Source: MAG-120531 sp041163765
GTDB taxonomy: Bacteria; Bacteroidota; Bacteroidia; Flavobacteriales; Flavobacteriaceae
Direction of reading: 5' to 3'
Assembly (NCBI GenBank): GCA_041163765.1
Contig: JBEAQS010000150.1
Span: 1 to 24,021, forward strand
DNA: 24,021 nt
The notes below the pieces were generated by a model that saw nothing but the letters and a program-made list of their open reading frames with translations, did not search any database and was not told where the DNA came from. Positions within the stretch are counted from its first letter, which is position 1; every line of letters starts with the position of its first letter. A program made the position numbers and the translations under genes. This document shows, in pieces, positions 14,470 through 22,209 of the stretch.

Positions 14470-15762
14470 ATGAAAAAGATAAATCAAATAGCCCTGATCT
14501 GGGCACTGACTGCAATGTCTTGGAGCCTAATGGCGCAACAGACACCTGCACCAAAACAAAACGAAGCTATTTCCATTGTAGGCGCTACCGCACACTTGGG
14601 CAATGGCCAGGTGGTTCAACAAGCTACCTTGGTTTTTGAACACGGTCAAATAATTGCCCTTGGCGGCCCAGAAACACCCACAAAAGGGCAAATTATCCGT
14701 GCTTCTGGCAAGCATATCTACCCCGGATTCATCACCATGGGGACCTCTCTTGGATTGATTGAGGTTGATGCGGTAAAAGCGACAGATGATCAAAGCGATA
14801 TTGGCGATATGATACCCCATGTGCGCAGTATCATTGCCTATGACGCTGAATCAAAAGTAGTGGAGAGTATGCGGCCCAATGGAGTACTCATGTCTCAAGT
14901 TTCCCCTAAAGGAGGCATGATCGCAGGCAGTTCCTCTGTGGTTCAATTGGACGCGTGGAACTGGGAGGATGCAGCTGTTAAAACTGATGAAGGTATCCAC
15001 ATCAGCTGGCCTAACCCGATTGCCCAAGGCAGATGGTGGATGGGTGAAGATCCAGGTATGAAACCCAACAAAAACTACCCCCAACAAGTCGATCGCTTAA
15101 TTCAATTTATCCAAGAGGCAAAAGCCTATCACCAGGGAGGATCAAGCTCGCGCCATGAACCCTATGAAGCCCTGAAGGATTTATTGTCCGGGGTTGATGT
15201 GGCTTATGTTGAAGCGGACAGTGAACGTCAAATTATCGATGCTGTCAGCCGACTTAAATCAGTAGGCGTTCAAAAAATTGCCCTCATGGGTGGCAGAGAA
15301 GCCTACAAGGTAATCCCCATGCTCTTAGAAAATCAAGTTTCCGTGATTACCCAGGCAACTCACCAATTGCCCTTTGATGCAGATGCTGACTACGACATGC
15401 CCTTCAAGCTTCCAAAAATTTTGGCTGACGGCGGATTAGTCGTGGCGATGCACAATATGAATGAAGCCAATCACCAAAACAGAAATCTTCCATTCTACGC
15501 TGGACAGCTAGTCGGTCAAGGGATGGATCCAGAGGAAGCTTTGCGATTGATCACTCAAAATCCAGCAAAAATCATGGGTATTGACGACCAGTATGGCACA
15601 TTGGAGGTAGGTAAAAGCGCCACTTTATTTATCTCCCAAGGAGATGCCTTGGACATGCGTACAAATCAAATAGAACACGCATTTATCGATGGCAGACACA
15701 TCTCGTTGGATACGCACCAAACCAAACTTTATCAGCGCTATTCTGGCAAATACCAGCAATAA
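14470..15762 (+). CDS. Secreted amidohydrolase-like protein lacking metal ligands
   Basis: The 430-residue protein has a signal peptide (hydrophobic 7-21, cleavage near LMAQ) and one amidohydrolase-fold module. Fold markers are the N-terminal strands with ASGKHIYPGFI (78-88) and the C-terminal GTLEVGKSATLFIS (376-389). At the position where active members carry HxH after PGFID, this protein reads GFITMGTSLG (86-95), with no His. The later region VVAMHNMNEA has a single His, and the usual catalytic Asp context is absent. It is thus likely a pseudoenzyme or structural subunit. The start lies one base after the stop of the larger amidohydrolase, so the pair is almost certainly co-translated and may form a complex. 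A strong terminator follows 19 bases after the stop codon. Confidence 0.85.
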   Translation: MKKINQIALIWALTAMSWSLMAQQTPAPKQNEAISIVGATAHLGNGQVVQQATLVFEHGQIIALGGPETPTKGQIIRASGKHIYPGFITMGTSLGLIEVDAVKATDDQSDIGDMIPHVRSIIAYDAESKVVESMRPNGVLMSQVSPKGGMIAGSSSVVQLDAWNWEDAAVKTDEGIHISWPNPIAQGRWWMGEDPGMKPNKNYPQQVDRLIQFIQEAKAYHQGGSSSRHEPYEALKDLLSGVDVAYVEADSERQIIDAVSRLKSVGVQKIALMGGREAYKVIPMLLENQVSVITQATHQLPFDADADYDMPFKLPKILADGGLVVAMHNMNEANHQNRNLPFYAGQLVGQGMDPEEALRLITQNPAKIMGIDDQYGTLEVGKSATLFISQGDALDMRTNQIEHAFIDGRHISLDTHQTKLYQRYSGKYQQ

Positions 15763-15781
15763 AACAAGTCGCTAATACATC

Positions 15782-15809
15782 AAAGCACCCCAAAGTGGGT
15801 GCTTTTTTT
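15782..15809 (+). terminator. Rho-independent terminator after the amidohydrolase pair
   Basis: A perfect 9-bp stem (AAAGCACCC with GGGTGCTTT, 15782-15805) with a 6-base loop continues into a T-run to 15809. The next gene's ATG is at 15811, so the hairpin sits exactly where a ribosome would load on any read-through mRNA. Confidence 0.88.
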
Positions 15810-15810
15810 A

Positions 15811-16632
15811 ATGGATTACATGGAACATTACGACATTACCAGTACGTCAAACTCAAGAATCAAGGAGGTTATTGCGCTGCAAGAAAAATCCAAACTTCGG
15901 AGCAAACAAGGTTTGGCGGTTATTGAAGGAAAAAGAGAGGTGTCATTGGCCTGCATGGGTCATATGGAGCTTACCTCTATTTTCTATCAGCCTGAATTGA
16001 TCTCAAAGGATGAACTAACTCAGATTATCGGTGACCAAAAAGCAATGACTTACCAAGTGTCCCCCGAAGTATACCAAAAAATGGCACATCGATCAAGCAC
16101 TGAGGGAGTGATCGCTTTGGGTAAACAAAAAAATCACCACATCACCCATATGCCCCCTTTGGGGAAGAATCCCTTGATTTTGGTAGCTGAAGGCATTGAA
16201 AAGCCAGGAAATATTGGCGCTATGCTGCGCACAGCGGATGCTGCCGGAATTGACGCCGTTTTACTACCTGATATGCCTACTGATCTATACAACCCAAACA
16301 CCATAAGGGCTAGTTTGGGATGCGTGTTTACTCTGCCCATAGCCACGGGCTCCTCTCAGGAAATCATTGACTATTTACTCACCAATCATGTAGGGATCTA
16401 CAGCGCCACCCTTCAAGCATCTATTCCGTATAGTCAATGGGTTGCCACTGGTCCTACAGCGATTGTGGTGGGATCAGAAGATCGAGGGGTCAGCGAACTC
16501 TTCAGAAAAAACAGCACACAAAATATCCTCATACCCATGCAAGGTGCTATTGACTCTATGAATGTATCCGTTGCCGCTGCCATACTCGTATTCGAGGCCA
16601 AACGTCAGAGAAATTTGGTATCTTTGAAGTAA
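15811..16632 (+). CDS. TrmH/SpoU-family (SPOUT) RNA 2'-O-methyltransferase
   Basis: The 273-residue protein from ATG 15811 probably transfers a methyl group from S-adenosylmethionine to a ribose 2'-hydroxyl in rRNA or tRNA. An N-terminal substrate-binding domain (about 10-105) is followed by the SPOUT domain. Motif 1 is KPGNIGAMLRTADAAG (131-146) with N134 and R140, motif 2 is VVGSEDRGVSE (219-229), and motif 3 is IPMQGAIDSMNVSVAAAI (241-258), together forming the knotted SAM site. Three starts are possible. GTG 15799 lies inside the terminator stem and is rejected. ATG 15811 and ATG 15820 remain, and neither has a Shine-Dalgarno sequence. The target base cannot be read from sequence. It lies 17 bases upstream of the Rel gene, so the two are probably co-transcribed. 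Confidence 0.9.
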   Translation: MDYMEHYDITSTSNSRIKEVIALQEKSKLRSKQGLAVIEGKREVSLACMGHMELTSIFYQPELISKDELTQIIGDQKAMTYQVSPEVYQKMAHRSSTEGVIALGKQKNHHITHMPPLGKNPLILVAEGIEKPGNIGAMLRTADAAGIDAVLLPDMPTDLYNPNTIRASLGCVFTLPIATGSSQEIIDYLLTNHVGIYSATLQASIPYSQWVATGPTAIVVGSEDRGVSELFRKNSTQNILIPMQGAIDSMNVSVAAAILVFEAKRQRNLVSLK

Positions 16633-16649
16633 CCTCCTACCCTACTTAT

Positions 16650-18854
16650 ATGTCTTATGTCATCGACGAAATTGCAGAAAACAAAGCCATAGCTCGAGAA
16701 TACAAAGAGCTACTCAGGATTAGTTATCAATCGCTTAATGACGAAGACAAAAAGCTGATACGCCTGGCTTTTGACACAGCCGTAGATGCCCACAATGGGC
16801 AGCGGCGAAAATCAGGTGAGGCCTATATCTTTCATCCCATAGCGGTGGCCAAAATAGTAGCCTCTGAAATTGGATTAGACGCTACTTCGATAGCTGCTGC
16901 TTTGATGCATGATGTGATCGAAGACACCAAATACACCAAGGATGATCTTGAGCGCATGTTTGGACCCACGGTAGCCAAAATCGTAGATGGTTTGACCAAA
17001 ATCGCTCACTTAAGTCTCGATGCGGGCATCTCCCATCAAGCAGAAAATTTTCGCAAAATGTTACTCACACTCAATGACGATGTGCGGGTAATCATTATAA
17101 AAATTGCTGATCGATACCACAATATGCTCACCATGGACTCAATGCCTGAGCATAAACAGTTGAAAATCGCCTCAGAAACACTGTTTATCTATGCACCACT
17201 AGCCCATAGAATTGGCCTATACAACATCAAAACTGCCTTAGAAGATCTAAGTTTGAAATATACCGAACCGGATATTTACCAGGAAATTCTCAGTAAAATA
17301 AAAGAAAGCAAAGCGGAGCAAAACCAATATATTGAGGACTTCTCCAGCGTTTTAACCCAAGCACTGGACAAGGAAAAAATTAAATACCAAATCAAAGGAA
17401 GGCCTAAATCTATTTTTTCGATCCGCAAAAAAATGCAAAGTCAAGGAGTTCGCTACGAAGAAATCTACGACAAGTTTGCCATTCGAATTATTTACAAGGC
17501 CAAACCCGAACAAGAGAAATTTTTGGCTTGGAAGATTTACTCCGTTGTCACCGACCACTACACGCCTAACCCTGTTCGACTAAGAGATTGGATTTCTTCC
17601 CCTAAATCCACCGGATATGAGGCCCTACACATCACTGTGATGGGACCCAAAAACAGATGGGTGGAAGTGCAAATCCGCTCTGAACGCATGCATGAAATTG
17701 CAGAAAAAGGATACGCCGCCCACTTTAAATACAAACACGGAGATCAAAAGGAAAAGGGTATTGACTTATGGCTTAATCGATTACAAGAAGCGCTTGAAAA
17801 TGCTCATAGCAATGCTATTGACTTTGTTGAAGAATTCAAATTAAACCTCTACGCCAAAGAAATTTTTGTGTTCACACCCAAGGGCGATTTGAAATCACTC
17901 CCCAAAAATGCTACACCTCTAGACTTTGCCTTTCATGTGCATACGGAAATAGGGATGAAAACTAGAGGCGCTAAAGTCAATGGCAAATTAGTCCCCCTAA
18001 ACACCACCTTAAAAAGTGGCGATCAGGTTGAAATCATCACCTCAGAGACCATTAAACCAAATCCAAACTGGGTCAACTACGCTACGACCGCCCGTGCGAT
18101 TTCTCGAATCAAATCTGCCCTCAAGGAAGAACGCAGAACCATAGCCGAACAAGGCAAAGAAATACTGCGCAGAAAGCTCAGAACGCAAAAAATCAAATTG
18201 GATGAATCGATGGTCAACAAACTGGTGGTTTATTTTAAATTAAAAACCAGTCTGGATTTATTTTATCAAGTTGGTGTTGGCGTGATAGACAACAATAAGC
18301 TCAAAGACTTTTCCTCTTCATACAACAATACCATTCTTCGATTTTTCAAAGAGAAAATACGCAGAAAACCCAGCGCGCCGGTGTTGGAAGATGAAGCGAC
18401 TCAGGTATACGACACCCTGGTATTTGGCAAAGAAGGCGATCGACTTGAATACACCCTATCCCCTTGTTGTAACCCTATCCCAGGCGATGATGTGTTTGGA
18501 TTCATCACCATCAAAGACGGAATCAAAGTACACAAGAAAAACTGTCCTAACTCAGTGGCACTTCAAGCGCAATACGCCTATAGAATTATTCAAGCACAAT
18601 GGATCGACAGTGCCCAACAAGATTTCCCTGTGGATATCAAGTTAAGCGGCATAGATCATTTAGGACTAGTGAGCCAAATAACTCATGTGATTTCAAATAC
18701 GATGAATGTCAACATGAAGAAAATTTCGTTTTCCACTGAGGGGGGGACCTTTGAGGGAAGTATCCGCGTGGTGGTAGATAACAACGACACATTGGCCAAA
18801 TTATTGAAACATCTCAGTCAGGTGAAGGGTATTGACAAAGTGGTTAGAATTTAA
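16650..18854 (+). CDS. rel: Bifunctional (p)ppGpp synthetase/hydrolase, RelA/SpoT family
   Basis: This long RSH protein of 734 residues makes and degrades the stringent-response alarmone. The N-terminal HD hydrolase is intact: H62 in YIFHPIAVA, H87-D88 in ALMHDVIEDT and D154 in KIADRYHNM. The synthetase domain follows, with GRPKSIFSIRKKM (250-262), YDKFAIRII (273-281, D274) and catalytic E339 in VEVQIRSERMHEIAEKGYAAH. A TGS domain spans about 404-465 (IFVFTPKGDLKSLPKNATPLDFA). The zinc-finger/CC region has C606-C607, H628 and C632, and a C-terminal ACT domain spans 658-734. Both catalytic centres appear complete, so it is probably the main long RSH enzyme of the cell. It lies downstream of the RNA methyltransferase and 28 bases upstream of the Fur-family gene, which has its own -7 element. 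Confidence 0.97.
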   Translation: MSYVIDEIAENKAIAREYKELLRISYQSLNDEDKKLIRLAFDTAVDAHNGQRRKSGEAYIFHPIAVAKIVASEIGLDATSIAAALMHDVIEDTKYTKDDLERMFGPTVAKIVDGLTKIAHLSLDAGISHQAENFRKMLLTLNDDVRVIIIKIADRYHNMLTMDSMPEHKQLKIASETLFIYAPLAHRIGLYNIKTALEDLSLKYTEPDIYQEILSKIKESKAEQNQYIEDFSSVLTQALDKEKIKYQIKGRPKSIFSIRKKMQSQGVRYEEIYDKFAIRIIYKAKPEQEKFLAWKIYSVVTDHYTPNPVRLRDWISSPKSTGYEALHITVMGPKNRWVEVQIRSERMHEIAEKGYAAHFKYKHGDQKEKGIDLWLNRLQEALENAHSNAIDFVEEFKLNLYAKEIFVFTPKGDLKSLPKNATPLDFAFHVHTEIGMKTRGAKVNGKLVPLNTTLKSGDQVEIITSETIKPNPNWVNYATTARAISRIKSALKEERRTIAEQGKEILRRKLRTQKIKLDESMVNKLVVYFKLKTSLDLFYQVGVGVIDNNKLKDFSSSYNNTILRFFKEKIRRKPSAPVLEDEATQVYDTLVFGKEGDRLEYTLSPCCNPIPGDDVFGFITIKDGIKVHKKNCPNSVALQAQYAYRIIQAQWIDSAQQDFPVDIKLSGIDHLGLVSQITHVISNTMNVNMKKISFSTEGGTFEGSIRVVVDNNDTLAKLLKHLSQVKGIDKVVRI

Positions 18855-18864
18855 ATTTTAAGCG

Positions 18865-18872
18865 TACATTTG
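18865..18872 (+). promoter_or_regulatory. Candidate -7 element (TACATTTG) for the Fur-family gene
   Basis: An exact TAnnTTTG match lies ten bases upstream of the ATG at 18883, just after the rel stop codon. The resulting leader would be only a few bases long. No TTG is seen at the -33 position. A 10-base palindrome (AATTTAAATT, 18849-18858) lies just upstream. Confidence 0.5.
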
Positions 18873-18882
18873 CCGGGTAAAA

Positions 18883-19353
18883 ATGCAAGCGAAAACCTCC
18901 AATAACGAGCCTCAACAAGAAATTGTCAAAAAAGTCTTCACGTCTTTTTTAGAGGAAAATGGACACCGAAAAACACCGGAGAGATACGCCATACTGCAAG
19001 AAATTTACGAGAATGATGGGCATTTTGATGTAGAGTCGCTTTACCTCAAAATGAAAAATAAAAAGTACCGCGTTAGTCGAGCCACCTTGTACAACACCAT
19101 TGAGATATTGTTGGAGTGCAAATTAGTGCGCCGCCACCTTTTTGGTAAAAATCAAGCTCAGTACGAGAAATCGTATTTTGACAGACAGCACGACCACGTC
19201 ATATTAACCGATACAGGAGAAGTCATCGAATTTTGCGATCCAAGAATACAAACGATAAAAAAAACCATCGAAGAGGTTTTTAATATCAGTATTCAAAACC
19301 ACTCACTGTATTTTTACGGAACCAAAAACAACGAATCCAATAACCACGAATAA
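18883..19353 (+). CDS. Fur-family transcriptional regulator
   Basis: The 156-residue protein has the Fur winged-helix domain (about 14-95), including HRKTPERYAILQEIY and the recognition-helix region YRVSRATLYNTIEILLE (62-78). The C-terminal dimerisation and metal domain carries QHDHVILTDTGEVIEFCDPRI (from 102), with H103, H105, E116 and C118 as candidate regulatory metal ligands. The two Cys-x-x-Cys pairs that build the structural zinc site in many Fur and PerR proteins are absent; the first is replaced by LTDT. I recall the same form in other Flavobacteriia, so this is probably lineage-normal. Whether the effector is iron, zinc or peroxide cannot be told. It lies between rel and purA, 9 bases upstream of purA, and the -7 element before it suggests its own promoter. 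Confidence 0.9.
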   Translation: MQAKTSNNEPQQEIVKKVFTSFLEENGHRKTPERYAILQEIYENDGHFDVESLYLKMKNKKYRVSRATLYNTIEILLECKLVRRHLFGKNQAQYEKSYFDRQHDHVILTDTGEVIEFCDPRIQTIKKTIEEVFNISIQNHSLYFYGTKNNESNNHE

Positions 19354-19362
19354 ATAAGCTTA

Positions 19363-20637
19363 ATGGCTGTAGATCTACTGCTCGGGCTCCAATGGGGCGA
19401 TGAAGGAAAAGGGAAAATTGTCGATGTACTCACACAAGGGTACGATGTAATTGCGCGTTTTCAAGGAGGACCAAATGCGGGACACACGTTAGAATTCGAT
19501 GGAATTAAACACGTTCTTCACACCATACCTTCCGGTATATTTCACAAAAACGCACAAAACGTCGTGGGTAATGGTGTAGTGATTGACCCTGTTGTCTTTG
19601 AAAAAGAAATAGAAAAACTGGCGCCATTCCAGTTAGACTTAGCCAAAATACTGTTCATCTCCAGAAAAGCTCACTTAATTCTTCCCACACACAGACTGTT
19701 GGATGCGGCTTCGGAGGCAGCAAAAGGAAAAGCAAAAATCGGATCGACGCTAAAAGGGATTGGCCCAACCTACATGGATAAAACTGGAAGAAACGGTATG
19801 CGTGTGGGCGATTTGGAGTTTGACAACTGGAAAGAAAAGTACCGGGCATTGGCTGAAAAACATCAAGCCATGATTGGGTTTTACAATGTGGAGCTTGAAT
19901 ACGATCTAAAAGAGCTTGAAAACGAATTTTTTAAAGCCGTAGAGGCCCTCAAAAAATTGCCCTTTATCGATAGTGAGCAATTCATGCATGAGGCCCAAAA
20001 ATCAGGTAAAAAAATATTGGCTGAGGGAGCACAAGGTTCCTTGTTGGATATTGATTTCGGGACCTATCCTTATGTGACCTCCTCTAATACAACGGCTGCT
20101 GGTGCATGTACTGGTTTGGGAGTATCTCCCAGATCGATCGGAAAAGTACTCGGTATATTTAAAGCGTACACCACACGAGTAGGCAGTGGTCCTTTCCCTA
20201 CCGAATTGTTTGATGAAGATGGGGCTACCATGGGCCGTGTCGGAAGAGAATTTGGCGCTACAACTGGACGACCCAGAAGATGTGGATGGCTGGATTTAGT
20301 GGCCCTAAAATATGCCATTCAAGTGAATGGAGTGACGGAACTGATCATGATGAAAGCAGATGTTCTGAGTGGGTTTGACACCATTAAGGTGTGTCATGCA
20401 TATCAATACAGAGGTAGTGAAATCACCCATTTCCCCTATACTCTTGAAGACGATGCGGTAACTCCAGTGTACACCAGCTTCCCAGGTTGGAACCAAGATC
20501 TTACCGGGATGACCAAAGAAGGTGATTTGCCCCAAGAATTGCTGGCCTATGTTCACTATCTTGAAAAAGAGTTGGAAGTACCCATCACGATGGTCTCAGT
20601 AGGTCCTGACCGAACCCAAACGATTGTCAGAGGATAG
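19363..20637 (+). CDS. purA: Adenylosuccinate synthetase
   Basis: PurA joins IMP and aspartate using GTP, the first committed step from IMP to AMP. The 424-residue product matches the family length. Landmarks are LGLQWGDEGKGK (7-18, with the catalytic D13 and phosphate loop), H41 in NAGHTL, GSTLKGIGPTY (127-137), EGAQGSLLDID (221-231), GATTGRPRRCGW (298-309), the guanine-binding KADVLSGFD (331-339) and VGPDRTQTI (413-421). It follows the Fur-family gene by 9 bases and precedes the OstA-like gene by 6, so it is in a rightward operon. PurA is a known direct target of (p)ppGpp inhibition in other bacteria, which gives the rel neighbourhood a plausible metabolic link. Confidence 0.98.
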   Translation: MAVDLLLGLQWGDEGKGKIVDVLTQGYDVIARFQGGPNAGHTLEFDGIKHVLHTIPSGIFHKNAQNVVGNGVVIDPVVFEKEIEKLAPFQLDLAKILFISRKAHLILPTHRLLDAASEAAKGKAKIGSTLKGIGPTYMDKTGRNGMRVGDLEFDNWKEKYRALAEKHQAMIGFYNVELEYDLKELENEFFKAVEALKKLPFIDSEQFMHEAQKSGKKILAEGAQGSLLDIDFGTYPYVTSSNTTAAGACTGLGVSPRSIGKVLGIFKAYTTRVGSGPFPTELFDEDGATMGRVGREFGATTGRPRRCGWLDLVALKYAIQVNGVTELIMMKADVLSGFDTIKVCHAYQYRGSEITHFPYTLEDDAVTPVYTSFPGWNQDLTGMTKEGDLPQELLAYVHYLEKELEVPITMVSVGPDRTQTIVRG

Positions 20638-20643
20638 AACCTG

Positions 20644-22209
20644 ATGAACAGATTGTTGCTACACCTTTTATGGATCTTTGGAGGATTCCAATTGCTTTGG
20701 GCACAATCATCGACCACCGAGAAACGCATTGAGGTCGTTTACGGGGCTAATTACGCTAAAAACGAAGCCTTATATCCAGGTGCCTCTTTGTTTCGCAAAG
20801 ACAACCAACGATTGCATTTTAGACACCGAGGAGCTGACCTATGGTGTGACACGGCCATTTTATACCCACTTGAAAATATAATCAAAGCCTCCGGACAGGT
20901 GATGCTTGTACAAGGGGATAGCATCAGCATGCAAGCAGATCGTATTGACTATGACGGAGCTATCGAACTAGCTAAGGCAAGTGGATCTGTATTATTGAAA
21001 AACAACACCATGACTTTAGTGTCCGAGGAGGTGTTTATGGACCGAGCTATACAGCAGGCTTACTACACCCAAGGAGGGGAAATCCAAGACAGTCAAAATA
21101 CACTGACCTCTAAAAAAGGAAGACTCTACATGGATCGCGATCAGTACGAGTTTGCTGAAAAAGTGCATATTCAGCATCCCGACTACCAAGTTGATGCCGA
21201 AAAAATGGACTATTGGACGACCACTAAAGAGGTGTATTTTCACGGTCCCTCCAGGATTCAAGGCAAAGACTACGATTTTTACTGCGAAAAAGGGTATTAC
21301 AACAGCCTTATTGAACGAGGGCACGGGACAAAAAACACCAAAATATGGTATAACCAAAGAGAGGTTTTTGGCGATAGCATCTATTTCGATAAGGCAAAAA
21401 GTTTTGCTTCTGCCACCCAAAATATCACCGTACTCGACACCCTAAACAAAAACACGATTAAGGCGCACTACGCTGAGGTATACAAGGAGAAAGACTCGGT
21501 ATTTGCCACTAAAAAGGCCGTTTTCATTTCACTGGTAGAAAAAGACTCTCTTTACGTTCACGGTGACCAATTAATGGTGACAGGGCCAGAAAACGAACGG
21601 ATTATGCGCGCGTTTAAAGACGCGCGATTTTTTAAACATGGATTAAGTGGCCGCAGTGACTCCATTCACTACAGCCAAAAATCAGGCATCACCCAACTCA
21701 TACGGCAACCCATAGTGTGGAACGGAAACACCCAACTAACCGGTGACAGTATCCACATTAAGGCTCACCCGGCGACCAATGACCTGGATTCGCTCAAAGT
21801 GATCGGGAATGCCTTTGTCGCCTCATTGGACTCTATTTCGAATACCGGGTACAATCAGGCCAAAGGCAAAAAACTAAACGGAAGATTCATCAACAACACC
21901 TTGGATCGCATACAATTACTGCAGAACACCGAAGTGATTTATTATGTATACGACGATGACCAAAACCTATTGGGCATTGACAAAACAGTATGCTCCGAGG
22001 TCTGGATGTATCTAAAAGACAATGAATTGGAGGATATTAAATTCATTACGTCACCTGACGGGACCGTTACACCGGAAAAAGAATTCTTAGAAGAAGATAA
22101 AAAACTGGAGGGATTTCAATGGTTTGGATCTCTTCAGATGACCAAACCGGAGGATATATTTGATAGTTCTGATCTACAATGGGACAAGCCAAAGACCAAA
22201 AAAGGATGA
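20644..22209 (+). CDS. OstA/LptA-like envelope protein
   Basis: The 521-residue protein has a signal peptide (hydrophobic 3-20, cleavage near LLWAQS) and is otherwise made of short beta-strand repeats typical of the OstA/LptA jelly-roll. Examples are ADLWCDTAILYPLENIIKAS, QVMLVQGDSISMQADRIDYD, and later repeated units around DSIYFDKAKS, ADSIHY-like and TGDSIHIKAH. Repeated phrases of the type 'GDSI-x-x-x-A' recur about every 30 to 60 residues, so several OstA units may be stacked. In Proteobacteria, LptA bridges the periplasm to carry lipopolysaccharide to LptD. A similar role in LPS transport is inferred, not shown, and this protein is longer than LptA. The C-terminal 60 residues are acidic. 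It begins 6 bases after purA, and its TGA overlaps the next ATG by four bases. Confidence 0.85.
   Translation: MNRLLLHLLWIFGGFQLLWAQSSTTEKRIEVVYGANYAKNEALYPGASLFRKDNQRLHFRHRGADLWCDTAILYPLENIIKASGQVMLVQGDSISMQADRIDYDGAIELAKASGSVLLKNNTMTLVSEEVFMDRAIQQAYYTQGGEIQDSQNTLTSKKGRLYMDRDQYEFAEKVHIQHPDYQVDAEKMDYWTTTKEVYFHGPSRIQGKDYDFYCEKGYYNSLIERGHGTKNTKIWYNQREVFGDSIYFDKAKSFASATQNITVLDTLNKNTIKAHYAEVYKEKDSVFATKKAVFISLVEKDSLYVHGDQLMVTGPENERIMRAFKDARFFKHGLSGRSDSIHYSQKSGITQLIRQPIVWNGNTQLTGDSIHIKAHPATNDLDSLKVIGNAFVASLDSISNTGYNQAKGKKLNGRFINNTLDRIQLLQNTEVIYYVYDDDQNLLGIDKTVCSEVWMYLKDNELEDIKFITSPDGTVTPEKEFLEEDKKLEGFQWFGSLQMTKPEDIFDSSDLQWDKPKTKKG

Noticed and set aside
18849..18858. 10-base palindrome AATTTAAATT at the rel stop codon as a Fur-type operator
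   Set aside because: It is short, AT-only and partly inside the rel coding end. Such palindromes are common by chance, and it does not resemble a Fur box.
19186..19248. Loss of the structural-zinc cysteines in the Fur-family protein as a defect
   Set aside because: The LTDTGEVIEFCDPR form is what I recall from other Flavobacteriia, so it is probably normal for the lineage.
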